Assembly: GCF_030812475.1 (NCBI RefSeq) | Contig: NZ_JAUSSR010000006.1 | Span: forward strand, 248,001 to 312,000 | Length of the DNA: 64,000 nucleotides | Source: Pseudomonas lini | Lineage (GTDB): Bacteria; Pseudomonadota; Gammaproteobacteria; Pseudomonadales; Pseudomonadaceae | Reading direction: 5' to 3' | In this document: piece by piece, positions 55,725 through 64,000 of the stretch | Layout of the letters: the number at the start of each line of letters is the position of its first letter | Position numbering within the stretch: the first letter of the stretch is position 1 | The notes under the pieces: model-generated | Databases searched by the model: none | The model's input: the letters and a program-made list of their open reading frames with translations, nothing else | What the model was told of the DNA's origin: nothing | Translations under genes and position numbers: made by a program

Positions 55725-57947
55725 ATGACTACCGAAGGACTCACTGAAGTCGCCGTAAAAGAGGCTCAACCTGTGGTGGAGCAAATCGCCGAAACCCCGC
55801 CGGAGCTGGAGCCTGCTCCCGCTGCGGTGGTGGCCGAGCCTGCTGCGACGACGCCGGCGATCGCCATTCCCGGCCTGGATGACAGCAGCCTTTACATCCA
55901 TCGCGAGCTATCGCAGCTGCAGTTCAATATCCGCGTGCTGGAACAGGCGCTGGATGTGTCCTACCCGTTGCTGGAGCGGCTGAAGTTCCTGCTGATCTTC
56001 TCCAGCAACCTGGACGAGTTCTTCGAAATCCGTGTGGCCGGCCTGAAGAAGCAGATCACCTTCGCCCGTGAGCAGGCCGGCGCGGATGGCCTGCAACCGC
56101 ACCAGGCCCTGGCCCGCATCAGCGAACTGGTGCATGGTCACGTCGACCGCCAATACGCCATCCTCAACGACATTCTGTTGCCGGAACTGGAAAAACATCA
56201 GGTCCGCTTCATCCGCCGGCGTCACTGGACCACCAAGATCAAGACCTGGGTTCGCCGTTTTTTCCGCGACGAGATCGCCCCGATCATCACCCCGATCGGC
56301 CTCGACCCGACCCACCCGTTCCCGTTGCTGGTGAACAAGAGCCTGAACTTCATCGTCGAGCTTGAAGGCATCGACGCCTTCGGCCGCGATTCCGGCCTGG
56401 CGATCATCCCGGCACCCCGTCTGCTGCCGCGTGTCATCAAGGTGCCGGAAGAAGTCGGCGGGCCTGGCGACAACTATGTGTTCCTGTCGTCGATGATCCA
56501 TGCTCACGCCGATGACCTGTTCCAGGGCATGAAGGTCAAGGGCTGCTACCAGTTCCGCCTGACCCGTAACGCCGACCTTTCCGTCGACACCGAAGATGTG
56601 GAAGACCTGGCCCGCGCCCTGCGCGGCGAGTTGTTCTCCCGCCGCTACGGTGACGCGGTGCGTCTGGAAGTCGCTGACACCTGCCCGAAACACCTGTCCG
56701 ACTACTTGCTCAAGCAGTTCAACCTGCACGAGACCGAGCTGTATCAGGTCAACGGTCCCGTCAACCTGACCCGACTGTTCAGCATCACTGGCCTGGACAG
56801 CCAGCGCGAGCTGCAATACCTGCCGTTCACGCCGCAGATTCCGAAGTTGCTGCAGAACAGCGAGAATATTTTCAGCGTGGTCAGCAAGCAGGACATCCTG
56901 CTGCTGCACCCGTTCGAGTCGTTCACCCCGGTGGTCGACCTGTTGCGCCAGGCGGCCAAGGACCCGCACGTCCTGGCGGTGCGCCAGACCCTGTACCGCT
57001 CCGGCGCCAACTCGGAAATCGTCGATGCGCTGGTCGACGCCGCGCGTAACGGCAAGGAAGTCACCGCGGTCATCGAATTGCGCGCACGCTTCGACGAAGA
57101 GTCCAACCTGCAACTGGCCAGTCGTCTGCAAGCGGCGGGTGCCGTGGTGATCTATGGCGTGGTCGGTTTCAAGACCCACGCCAAGATGATGCTGATCCTG
57201 CGTCGCGAAGCCGGGGAAATTGTCCGTTACGCCCACCTGGGTACCGGCAACTACCACGCCGCCAACGCCCGCCTGTACACCGACTACAGCCTGCTGACGT
57301 CCGACGATGCCTTGTGCGAAGACGTCGGCAAACTGTTCAGCCAGTTGATCGGCATGGGTAAAACCCTGCGCATGAAGAAGCTGCTGCATGCGCCGTTCAC
57401 GCTGAAGAAGGGCATGCTCGACATGATTGCCCGCGAGACTCAGTTCGCGCTCGACGGCAAACCGGCGCACATCATCGCCAAGTTCAACTCGCTGACCGAC
57501 CCGAAGATCATCCGCGCGCTGTACAAGGCCAGTCAGTCCGGAGTGCGTATCGACCTGGTGGTGCGCGGCATGTGCTGCCTGCGGCCGGGCATCGCCGGGG
57601 TTTCGCACAACATCCACGTGCGCTCGATCATCGGGCGTTTCCTGGAACACACCCGGGTCTTCTACTTCCTTAACGGCGGCGAGGAGCAGATGTTCCTGTC
57701 CAGTGCGGACTGGATGGAGCGCAACCTCGACAAGCGCGTCGAGACTTGCTTCCCGGTGGAAGGCAAGAAGCTGATCATGCGGGTCAAGAAGGAGCTGGAG
57801 CTGTATCTGACCGACAACACCCATAGCTGGAGCCTGCAGGCGGATGGTCGCTACATCCGCAACACGCCGACCGGCAACCAGAACCCGCGCAGTGCGCAGG
57901 CGACGCTGCTGGAGCGTTTGGGCAGCCCGATTCTGCCAGTGCGTTAA
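55725..57947 (+). CDS. ppk1: Polyphosphate kinase 1
   Basis: 740 residues; makes inorganic polyphosphate from ATP at the inner membrane. An unusual alanine/proline/glutamate-rich N-terminal extension (~1-45) precedes the normal start ([20 protein letters not shown]). Catalytic histidines lie in [10 protein letters not shown] and [20 protein letters not shown]. Second gene of hemB-ppk, so the PHO box would control it. Followed by a terminator. Confidence 0.96.
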   Translation: MTTEGLTEVAVKEAQPVVEQIAETPPELEPAPAAVVAEPAATTPAIAIPGLDDSSLYIHRELSQLQFNIRVLEQALDVSYPLLERLKFLLIFSSNLDEFFEIRVAGLKKQITFAREQAGADGLQPHQALARISELVHGHVDRQYAILNDILLPELEKHQVRFIRRRHWTTKIKTWVRRFFRDEIAPIITPIGLDPTHPFPLLVNKSLNFIVELEGIDAFGRDSGLAIIPAPRLLPRVIKVPEEVGGPGDNYVFLSSMIHAHADDLFQGMKVKGCYQFRLTRNADLSVDTEDVEDLARALRGELFSRRYGDAVRLEVADTCPKHLSDYLLKQFNLHETELYQVNGPVNLTRLFSITGLDSQRELQYLPFTPQIPKLLQNSENIFSVVSKQDILLLHPFESFTPVVDLLRQAAKDPHVLAVRQTLYRSGANSEIVDALVDAARNGKEVTAVIELRARFDEESNLQLASRLQAAGAVVIYGVVGFKTHAKMMLILRREAGEIVRYAHLGTGNYHAANARLYTDYSLLTSDDALCEDVGKLFSQLIGMGKTLRMKKLLHAPFTLKKGMLDMIARETQFALDGKPAHIIAKFNSLTDPKIIRALYKASQSGVRIDLVVRGMCCLRPGIAGVSHNIHVRSIIGRFLEHTRVFYFLNGGEEQMFLSSADWMERNLDKRVETCFPVEGKKLIMRVKKELELYLTDNTHSWSLQADGRYIRNTPTGNQNPRSAQATLLERLGSPILPVR

Positions 57948-57961
57948 CCCTCACGGGGCAT

Positions 57962-57994
57962 AAAAAATGGCGATCCCTGCGGATCGCCATTTTT
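57962..57994. terminator. Terminator after ppk
   Basis: AAAAAA-TGGCGATCC-CTGC-GGATCGCCA-TTTTT; works on both strands. Confidence 0.88.
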
Positions 57995-58009
57995 ATTTCC
58001 ATCGCCCCC

Positions 58010-58173
58010 TGTAGGAGCTGGCTTGCCAGCGAAGGCGTCCTTACATTCACCACAATGCTGAAGGCCTTGACGCCTGTAGGAGCCTGGCTTTTCGGATCGC
58101 CGCACCGGAGCGAATGGACTTCAAGTCTCGCGTCGATTTCAAGGACGCCTTCGCCGGCAAGCCGGCTCCTACA
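58010..58173. repeat. REP cluster, GGAGCTGGCTTGCC-type
   Basis: A forward arm at 58010, a partial TGTAGGAGCCTGGC arm around 58075, and an inverse arm ending at 58173, between the convergent ppk and ppx. Confidence 0.88.
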
Positions 58174-58207
58174 GGGGAGGCGTGTTTGGCGAAGGTTTTG
58201 CGGTGGT

Positions 58208-59710
58208 TCAGCGCACGTTAAGCACAAAACCGACCCGCGTCAGCCACTCCGCTTCCAGGCCGAAGTCGGCCTGGGTCAGCTGGTTTTCGTCCAGCCAGTT
58301 TTCCGGGAACAACACATCCAGGCTGTCGCCGTTGGCATGCAGCTCGACCTGGGGCATTTGCTGGGTGCCGCGGATGTGATGGAACAGGATCGCAAAGCGC
58401 AGCAGCACGCACAGGCGAATCAGCTTGATGCCTTCATCGCCGAACTCGGCGAACTTGTCCCGGGGAATATTGCGTCGGTGACCGCGCACCAGCAGTGCGA
58501 GCATCAGCTGGTCTTCGCGGGAGAAGCCCGCCAGGTCCGAATGCTCGATCAGGTAGGCGCCATGCTTGTGGTAGTGATAGTGGGCGATGTCCAGGCCCAC
58601 TTCATGAACCTTGGCGGCCCAGCCCAGCAGTTCGCGCCAGATGCCGTCATCCAGGTCCCAATCCTCGGCCACCTGATCGAACGCGTGCAACGCCTTGCGT
58701 TCGACCCGCGCCGCCTGTTCCAGGTCGACGTGATAACGCTCCATCAGCGAGCTGAGGGTGCGCTCGCGGACGTCTTCGTGGTGATGTCGACCCAGCAGGT
58801 CATAGAGCACACCTTCGCGCAAGGCGCCTTCGCAATGGTCCATGCGTTGCAGTTCGAGGGCGTCGAAGATGGCTTCGAGAATCGCCAGGCCGGCCGGGAA
58901 GATCGCCCGACGGTCAGGCTTGATGCCTTCGAAGTCGATCTTGTCGACGTCGCCGAGCTTGAACAGCTTGCGCTTGAGCCAGGCGAGGCCTTCGGCATTC
59001 ACTTCACCCGTGCCATGCCCGCCGGCCTTCAACGCCAGGCCGATGGCCCGGATGGTGCCCGAGGAGCCGATGGCTTCATCCCAGGTCAGGCGGTGCAGGG
59101 CGTGTTCGATGCTCATGATTTCCAGCCGCGCCGCCGTGTACGCCTGGGCATACCGGGCCGGAGTGATCTTGCCGTCCTTGAAATAACGCTGGGTGAAGCT
59201 GACGCAGCCCATCTGCAGGCTTTCGCGCAGCAATGGCTCGAAGCGCTGGCCGATGATGAATTCGGTACTGCCGCCGCCAATGTCGGCCACCAGGCGCTTG
59301 CCCGGCGTGTCGGCGAGGGTGTGGGACACGCCGAGGTAGATCAGGCGCGCTTCTTCACGGCCAGAGATGACTTCCACCGGGTGGCCGAGGATTTCTTCGG
59401 CACGACGGATGAATTCGCCGCGGTTACGGGCTTCACGCAAGGCATTGGTGCCCACAATCCGCACGGCACCCAGGGGCATGCCATTGATCAGTTGGGCGAA
59501 ACGCTTAAGGCAATCGAGCCCGCGTTGCATGGATTCTTCGCTGAGCTGGCGCTCTTCATCGATGCCGGCGGCCAGCTGAACTTTCTCCCCCAGACGCTCG
59601 AGGATACGGATTTCGCTGTTCTGGGCCTTGGCCACGACCATGTGAAAGCTGTTGGAGCCCAGGTCGATTGCGGCGATCAGGGACAGATTCTTGGCTTGGG
59701 ATTGCGGCAT
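58208..59710 (-). CDS. ppx: Exopolyphosphatase
   Basis: 500 residues of the ASKHA fold: [20 protein letters not shown] at the N-terminus, the phosphate loop region in [14 protein letters not shown], and a C-terminal HD-like helical domain ([20 protein letters not shown]). Degrades polyphosphate made by Ppk and may hydrolyse pppGpp. Convergent with ppk, so synthesis and breakdown are transcribed separately. No PHO box was seen upstream of it. Confidence 0.96.
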   Translation of the reverse strand: MPQSQAKNLSLIAAIDLGSNSFHMVVAKAQNSEIRILERLGEKVQLAAGIDEERQLSEESMQRGLDCLKRFAQLINGMPLGAVRIVGTNALREARNRGEFIRRAEEILGHPVEVISGREEARLIYLGVSHTLADTPGKRLVADIGGGSTEFIIGQRFEPLLRESLQMGCVSFTQRYFKDGKITPARYAQAYTAARLEIMSIEHALHRLTWDEAIGSSGTIRAIGLALKAGGHGTGEVNAEGLAWLKRKLFKLGDVDKIDFEGIKPDRRAIFPAGLAILEAIFDALELQRMDHCEGALREGVLYDLLGRHHHEDVRERTLSSLMERYHVDLEQAARVERKALHAFDQVAEDWDLDDGIWRELLGWAAKVHEVGLDIAHYHYHKHGAYLIEHSDLAGFSREDQLMLALLVRGHRRNIPRDKFAEFGDEGIKLIRLCVLLRFAILFHHIRGTQQMPQVELHANGDSLDVLFPENWLDENQLTQADFGLEAEWLTRVGFVLNVR

Positions 59711-59826
59711 GGTCAGGGGGTCTCGGTCGATAACCCCGACATCGTGCCACGATCAAACGCTGGCGCCAACGCGCAGAGTTCAAAGCATTGATCCAACACA
59801 GTCATGTCGGTGACCGCTACGCGGTC

Positions 59827-59901
59827 ATTCGCGAGCAGGCTCGCTCCCATAGGGATTGCATGTCTACCCAAAATCCATTGTGGGAGCGAGCCTGCTCGCG
59901 A
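59827..59901. repeat. REP pair, GCGAGC-type, outward orientation
   Basis: TTCGCGAGCAGGCTCGCTCC then GTGGGAGCGAGCCTGCTCGC, downstream of the ABC transporter operon. Confidence 0.9.
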
Positions 59902-59928
59902 AGACGGCCTCAGGGCGCTGAATATCTA

Positions 59929-60666
59929 TCAGCCCGCCGCTTCCGCGGTCCCGATGAAATTCGCCAGCTCCGCCGTCTGCGGATTGGCAAACAAAACCTT
60001 CGGATCGCCCACCTCATGCACCTTGCCCTGATGCATGAACACCAACTTATCCCCAACCTCCCGGGCAAAACGCATTTCATGGGTGACCATGATCAAGGTC
60101 ATGCCTTGCGCCGCCAGCTGCCGAACCACGCTCAGCACTTCATTGACCAGTTCCGGGTCCAGCGCCGAAGTAATCTCGTCACAGAGCAAAACCTTCGGCG
60201 ACATCGCCAAGGCCCGGGCAATCGCCACCCGCTGTTGCTGCCCACCGGACAGCCGGTCCGGAAACGCATCGAATTTTTCCCCCAGCCCGACCCGTTCCAG
60301 CATCTCCCGCGCCAATTCAGCGGCTCTGGCTTTGGGCACTTTCTGCACCACCTGCGGTGCAAGCATGACGTTTTCGCCCACGGTGAGGTGCGGGAACAGG
60401 TTGAACTGCTGGAACACCATCCCGACTTTCTGCCGCAGGCTGCGCAGGTCGGCGCGGGCGGCGTCGAGGTATTCACCGTCGACTTCGATCACGCCGTCGT
60501 TGATCGACTCCAGGCCATTCAAGGTGCGCAGCAAGGTGGATTTGCCCGAGCCGCTGCGGCCGATGATCGCCACCACCTGGCCTTCCTCGACACTCAGGTC
60601 GATGCCTTTGAGCACATGGTGGTCGCCGTAATATTTATGTAGGGCCGAAACTCTAAGCAGAGGCAT
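59929..60666 (-). CDS. Polar amino-acid ABC transporter ATPase (GlnQ/HisP type)
   Basis: 245 residues with Walker A IIGRSGSGKSTLLRTLNGLE, signature LSGGQQQRVAIARALAM, Walker B LLCDEITSALDPELV and H-loop MVTHEMRFA. ATG 60666 begins inside the end of the upstream permease gene (14-base overlap). Powers uptake together with the two permeases and the binding protein. The whole cluster sits between ppx and trxA, which are adjacent in P. aeruginosa, so it is an insertion relative to that genome. Confidence 0.94.
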   Translation of the reverse strand: MPLLRVSALHKYYGDHHVLKGIDLSVEEGQVVAIIGRSGSGKSTLLRTLNGLESINDGVIEVDGEYLDAARADLRSLRQKVGMVFQQFNLFPHLTVGENVMLAPQVVQKVPKARAAELAREMLERVGLGEKFDAFPDRLSGGQQQRVAIARALAMSPKVLLCDEITSALDPELVNEVLSVVRQLAAQGMTLIMVTHEMRFAREVGDKLVFMHQGKVHEVGDPKVLFANPQTAELANFIGTAEAAG

Positions 60667-61303
60667 GCAGTTTCCTTTCCAGATAGCGCGCACTGAGGGA
60701 CAAGGGGTAGCAGAGCAAGAAGTAACCAAGGGCGACAAGGCCATAGACCATGAACGGTTCGAAGGTCGCGTTGGCGAGCATGCCGCCGGTCTTGGTCAGT
60801 TCGGTGAAGCCGATGATCGAGGTGACGGCGGTGCCTTTGACCACCTGCACCGAGAAGCCCACGGTTGGCGCTACGGCGATGCGCAGCGCTTGCGGCAGGA
60901 TTACATAACGCAGTTGCTCCAGCGGGTTGAGCGCCAGGCTTGCAGAGGCTTCCCACTGGCCGTTGGGAATCGACTCGACACAACCGCGCCAGATCTCCGC
61001 CAGGTAGGCGCTGGTGAAGAGTGTCAGGGCGATCGCTGCCGCCATCCACGGCGAAATATCCACCCCGGCCAACGCGACGCCAAAGAACACCAAAAACAGC
61101 TGCATCAACAGCGGCGTGCCCTGGAACAGTTCGATGTACGTGCGGGCGAAACTGCTTGGCAGGGCTTGTTTCGAAATGCGCATGACCATGATCAGCAAGC
61201 CGATCAGCCCGCCGCCGACAAACGCCACCAGCGACAGCGCCAATGTCCACTGCAGGCCCGCAAGCAGGTTGCGCAGGATGTCCCAGAAAGTGAAATCGCT
61301 CAT
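60653..61303 (-). CDS. Amino-acid ABC transporter permease (second)
   Basis: 216 residues, HisM/GlnP family: about five membrane segments (WTLALSLVAFVGGGLIGLLI) and the EAA loop that docks to the ATPase (GQWEASASLALNPLEQLRYV). ATG 61303 overlaps the stop of the first permease by 4 bases. Probably pairs with the first permease as a heterodimer. Confidence 0.93.
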   Translation of the reverse strand: MSDFTFWDILRNLLAGLQWTLALSLVAFVGGGLIGLLIMVMRISKQALPSSFARTYIELFQGTPLLMQLFLVFFGVALAGVDISPWMAAAIALTLFTSAYLAEIWRGCVESIPNGQWEASASLALNPLEQLRYVILPQALRIAVAPTVGFSVQVVKGTAVTSIIGFTELTKTGGMLANATFEPFMVYGLVALGYFLLCYPLSLSARYLERKLHASA

Positions 61304-61980
61304 TGGCTGGTCCTCGCGCTGTTTCTTGAAATGAACCGGCGACCGATCCAGTTCAGCAACTGGCGGATCAATAAAGCCATGCACAGGTAAAGCAGGGTGG
61401 TCAGGGCGTATGTTTCGAAGGCGCGGAAGTTGCGCGACTGAATGAAGTTGGCGGCGAAGCTCAGCTCCTCGGTGGCGATCTGCGAACAGACGGCCGAGCC
61501 GAGCATGACGATGATGATCTGGCTGCTCAGGGCCGGCCAGACCTTGCCCAGCGCCGGCAACAGGACCACGTGGCGGAAGGCTTCGAAGCGGCTCATCGCC
61601 AAGGCAGCGGCGGCTTCCAGCTGACCGCGAGGGATCGCTTGAATGCCGGCGCGGATGATCTCGGTCGAATAGGCCCCGAGGTTGATCACCATCGCCAGCA
61701 CCGCCGCCTGCCATTCGGAAATCTGTACGCCCAGGGATGGCAGGCCGAAGAAGATGAAAAACAACTGCACCAGGAATGGCGTATTGCGGATCAACTCGAC
61801 ATAGACGCCGAAAATCCCGGAGAACGGACGAATGTTCCACGCCCGCACCAGCGCCCCGACAATACCCAGGCCAACCCCGAGCACCGCGCCGATGGCCGTC
61901 AGTTCAAGGGTGAACAGCGCTCCGCGCAGCAACAGATCGGTATTGTGCACCACTGGAATGAAGTCGAACTGATAGGACAT
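61300..61980 (-). CDS. Amino-acid ABC transporter permease (first)
   Basis: 226 residues, HisM/GlnP family, with membrane segments (GALFTLELTAIGAVLGVGLG) and the EAA loop GQLEAAAALAMSRFEAFRHV. Conserved YVELIRNTPFLVQLFFIFFG is typical of polar amino-acid permeases. Lies 21 bases downstream of the binding-protein gene in the operon. Confidence 0.93.
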   Translation of the reverse strand: MSYQFDFIPVVHNTDLLLRGALFTLELTAIGAVLGVGLGIVGALVRAWNIRPFSGIFGVYVELIRNTPFLVQLFFIFFGLPSLGVQISEWQAAVLAMVINLGAYSTEIIRAGIQAIPRGQLEAAAALAMSRFEAFRHVVLLPALGKVWPALSSQIIIVMLGSAVCSQIATEELSFAANFIQSRNFRAFETYALTTLLYLCMALLIRQLLNWIGRRFISRNSARTSQ

Positions 61981-62001
61981 ATTCTGTCTCCCCTGCGGCG
62001 A

Positions 62002-62787
62002 TCAGAGATCGGCCGGCAGCGGCTCTTTGAGCCAGGTTCGGGCGTTCTTCTCCAGCGCGCCATCGGTCCTGGCGGTGGCGAGGATCTGGTTGACCTTGCC
62101 CAGCAGCGCCGGCTCGTTTTTGTTTATGCCGACATAAACCGGCGAATCCTTGAGCTTCACTTTCAGCGCCGGCACCCGTTTCGGGTTGCGTTCACTGATC
62201 GCCACCATCACCACGTTGCCGCTGGCGATCAGGTCGACCTGCCCGGCGAGGTAGGCGGCGATGGTCGAGTTATTGTCTTCGAAGCGCTTGATGGTCGCGC
62301 CTTCGGGAGCGACCTTGCTCAATTCGATGTCTTCGATGGCGCCCCGGGTGACGCTGATGGTCTTGCCCTTGAGATCGTCCAGGCCTTTGATGTCGGCATC
62401 CGGCGGGCCGAATACGGCGAGGTAGAAGGGTGCGTAGGCGCTGGAGAAGTCGATGACCTTCTCGCGCTCGGGGTTCTTGCCAAGGCTGGAAATCACCAGG
62501 TCGACCTTACCGGTGGTCAGGAACGGGATGCGGTTGGTGCTGTTGACCGGGGTCAGCTCGAGTTTGACCTTGAGCTGATCGGCCAGCAGTCTGGCGGTGT
62601 CGATATCGAGGCCGCGAGGTTTCATGTCCGGGCCGACCGAGCCGAACGGCGGGAAGTCCTGGGGCACGGCCACCTTGAGGACGCCGCGTTTGACCACATC
62701 TTCCAGACCGTCGGCGTGGGCGGGCGCCTGGCTCAGTATCAGGCCGGCAAACAAGGCAGCGAGGAGGGCGCGGTAGCGCTGGGTCAT
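62002..62787 (-). CDS. Amino-acid ABC transporter periplasmic binding protein
   Basis: 261 residues: signal peptide (ALLAALFAGLILSQAPAHA) then a family 3 solute-binding fold (VLKVAVPQDFPPFGSVGPDM; RGLDIDTARLLADQLKVKLE; DLVISSLGKNPEREKVIDFS). First gene of the four-gene uptake operon. The ligand cannot be read; the arginine and aspartate contacts of amino-acid binders appear present. ATG 62787 gives a proper signal peptide; longer starts would destroy it. Confidence 0.93.
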   Translation of the reverse strand: MTQRYRALLAALFAGLILSQAPAHADGLEDVVKRGVLKVAVPQDFPPFGSVGPDMKPRGLDIDTARLLADQLKVKLELTPVNSTNRIPFLTTGKVDLVISSLGKNPEREKVIDFSSAYAPFYLAVFGPPDADIKGLDDLKGKTISVTRGAIEDIELSKVAPEGATIKRFEDNNSTIAAYLAGQVDLIASGNVVMVAISERNPKRVPALKVKLKDSPVYVGINKNEPALLGKVNQILATARTDGALEKNARTWLKEPLPADL

Positions 62788-63095
62788 GGCAAATCTCCGA
62801 ATCGGCAGGGAAAACCTTCTGCGGATCGATAGAGCACGGGCCATGCCAGGATTCGTTTTGAGGAAGGAAGGCCGTGGTTTTGCGGGCTTTGCCGGGTGTC
62901 AGGGCCGACCTGCGGGGTTGGTTTTGCACCTCAATGGTGCATCTTTGAAATGGCATTCCACAGTGTGTCTGAAATTGAGCTATACCCAAACTCATGTGCC
63001 GCCATAGCGAGACTCAATCACCTGCAGCTTCCTGAACACAGGAAGGGCGGCTATGATGGGCCACGTTTTTTATTGCTTATAACCCGGAGACATCC
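62788..63095. other. Divergent region between the ABC operon and trxA, no gene
   Basis: 308 bases. Contains the upstream region of the binding-protein gene and, at the right, the trxA promoter with an inverted repeat. No reading frame with coding character. Confidence 0.6.
63029..63057 (+). promoter_or_regulatory. Predicted trxA promoter with an inverted repeat over the -35
   Basis: TTCCTG and TATGAT with a 17-base spacer. The -35 is one arm of a perfect TTCCTG-AACA-CAGGAA palindrome (63029-63044), so a repressor could compete with RNA polymerase. Confidence 0.5.
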
Positions 63096-63425
63096 ATGAG
63101 CAGCGATCTTATCAAGCACGTCACCGACGCTAACTTCGAAGAAGAAGTACTGAAGGCTGCTGGCCCTGTGCTTGTTGACTACTGGGCTGAATGGTGCGGC
63201 CCTTGCAAAATGATCGCCCCGGTTTTGGACGAGATCGCCGGCACCTACGCTGGCAAGCTGACCGTTGCCAAACTGAACATCGACGAAAACCAGGAAACGC
63301 CGGCCAAGCATGGCGTGCGCGGGATCCCGACGCTGATGCTGTTCAAGAACGGCAACGTCGAAGCGACCAAGGTCGGCGCACTGTCGAAGTCGCAGCTGGC
63401 GGCTTTCCTCGACGCCAACATCTAA
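63096..63425 (+). CDS. trxA: Thioredoxin 1
   Basis: 109-residue cytoplasmic disulfide reductant. Redox motif WCGPC at residues 33-37 ([20 protein letters not shown]), and the cis-proline in [19 protein letters not shown] lies before the ATG. Monocistronic with its own terminator, then rho, the conserved trxA-rho order of gammaproteobacteria. Confidence 0.98.
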   Translation: MSSDLIKHVTDANFEEEVLKAAGPVLVDYWAEWCGPCKMIAPVLDEIAGTYAGKLTVAKLNIDENQETPAKHGVRGIPTLMLFKNGNVEATKVGALSKSQLAAFLDANI

Positions 63426-63445
63426 GCGTCGTTATAAAGTGTTTG

Positions 63446-63475
63446 AAAAGGCCCCGCACTTTGCGGGGCTTTTTC
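63446..63475 (+). terminator. Rho-independent terminator after trxA
   Basis: AAAAG-GCCCCGC-N5-GCGGGGC-TTTTT. Confidence 0.9.
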
Positions 63476-63480
63476 GTTAT

Positions 63481-63671
63481 ACAGGGCTAGACGCTCCGAA
63501 ACTCAGGTGGTACATTCGGCCCCGCACTGGTTTCTCCAATGCCCCCTGCTAGCCGTCGCCGACGCACTCCTTTTCGAATTAGTACGCGATCCTGTCGCCT
63601 TCTCTGCGGCGCGGCCTCATTAAGCCAAAAGCTTAATTTCCCCCCTCCATAAATGATTACGTCATTCCTAT
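63481..63671 (+). promoter_or_regulatory. rho leader, probably the Pseudomon-Rho RNA motif
   Basis: 190-base leader with stable stems, including CGCC-N6-GGCG near 63596-63611 and a perfect ATTAAGC-CAAAA-GCTTAAT hairpin at 63619-63637 followed by a C-rich run. A structured RNA called Pseudomon-Rho has been described upstream of rho in Pseudomonas; position and structure agree, but I could not align to it. Likely part of rho autoregulation. Confidence 0.5.
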
Positions 63672-64000
63672 ATGAATCTGACTGAACTCAAGCAAAAGCC
63701 GATTACCGAACTGCTCGAATTGGCCGAACAGATGGGCATAGAAAATATGGCCCGTTCGCGCAAGCAGGACGTGATTTTCTCCCTGCTCAAAAAGCACGCG
63801 AAAAGCGGCGAGGAAATCTCCGGTGATGGCGTGCTGGAGATTCTCCAGGACGGCTTCGGCTTCCTGCGCTCCGCTGACGCTTCCTATCTTGCCGGCCCGG
63901 ACGACATCTACGTCTCGCCGAGCCAGATCCGTCGCTTCAACTTGCGTACCGGTGACACCATCGTTGGCAAGATCCGCCCTCCAAAGGAAGGCGAGCGTTA
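63672..64000 (+). CDS. rho: Transcription termination factor Rho (C-terminus cut by window edge)
   Basis: First 109 codons are present. [20 protein letters not shown] opens the Rho N-terminal helical domain, followed by the cold-shock-like RNA-binding domain ([39 protein letters not shown]). The ATPase part lies beyond the window. The ATG at 63672 has no clear Shine-Dalgarno sequence, in keeping with leader-controlled translation. Confidence 0.97.
   Translation, partial: MNLTELKQKPITELLELAEQMGIENMARSRKQDVIFSLLKKHAKSGEEISGDGVLEILQDGFGFLRSADASYLAGPDDIYVSPSQIRRFNLRTGDTIVGKIRPPKEGER

Noticed and set aside
63653..63685. Ten-codon upstream frame overlapping the rho start
   Set aside because: No ribosome site and length compatible with chance.

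Overview
This window is chromosomal DNA from a Pseudomonas of the fluorescens lineage. Three things show this: the high-GC coding style; a gene order that closely follows the P. aeruginosa PA5304-PA5239 block (dadA-dadX-pauR-cycB ... glnK-amtB-sutA ... dapF-lysA-cyaY-rnk-cyaA ... argH-algR-hemCD ... algQ-algP ... hemB-ppk-ppx ... trxA-rho); and about twenty interspersed REP/REPIN palindromes of the two forms typical of fluorescent pseudomonads. Species cannot be fixed by reading alone. The window cuts an Lrp-type regulator at its left edge and rho at its right edge.

Layout. 0-4.7 kb: alanine catabolism (dadR, dadA, a RidA-family protein, dadX), the PauR-type repressor and cytochrome c5. 4.7-17.3 kb: two tandem REPINs, an acetyl-CoA hydrolase/transferase, xpt, rep, a c-di-GMP phosphodiesterase, a MATE pump, a LysR regulator, a secreted DUF4432 protein and the ComM-family gene yifB. 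17.3-20.1 kb: the only clearly accessory island. It holds two unannotated multi-hairpin transcription units sharing an identical 17-base 3' module, a small protein with a possible nuclease-toxin fold, a frameshifted HigA antitoxin, a frameshifted BRO-type antirepressor behind a structured leader, and a fragment resembling yifB. 20.1-23.5 kb: ubiK, then glnK-amtB behind a textbook NtrC/sigma-54 control region, yjbQ and sutA. 23.7-33 kb: the lptM-lysA-dapF-DUF484-xerC-yigB operon facing cyaY, then rnk and cyaA. 33-45 kb: argH, algR (without its usual kinase gene fimS/algZ), hemCDXY, dsbB, algQ, an FKBP, and algP with its lysine/alanine repeats. 45-54.5 kb: ABC-F, MscS, RhtB, FTR1 iron permease, DedA, a fatty-acid hydroxylase and others. 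54.5-60 kb: hemB-ppk behind a strong PHO box, and ppx. 60-64 kb: a four-gene polar amino-acid ABC transporter, trxA and rho.

How genes work together. D-alanine made by DadX is oxidised by DadA, with the RidA-like protein probably clearing imine intermediates. GlnK and AmtB couple ammonium uptake to nitrogen status. The heme genes are split between hemCDXY, linked to algR, and hemB, linked to polyphosphate synthesis and apparently to phosphate starvation. The most likely undescribed biology is the 17.4-20.1 kb island, especially the paired RNA units next to the possible toxin.
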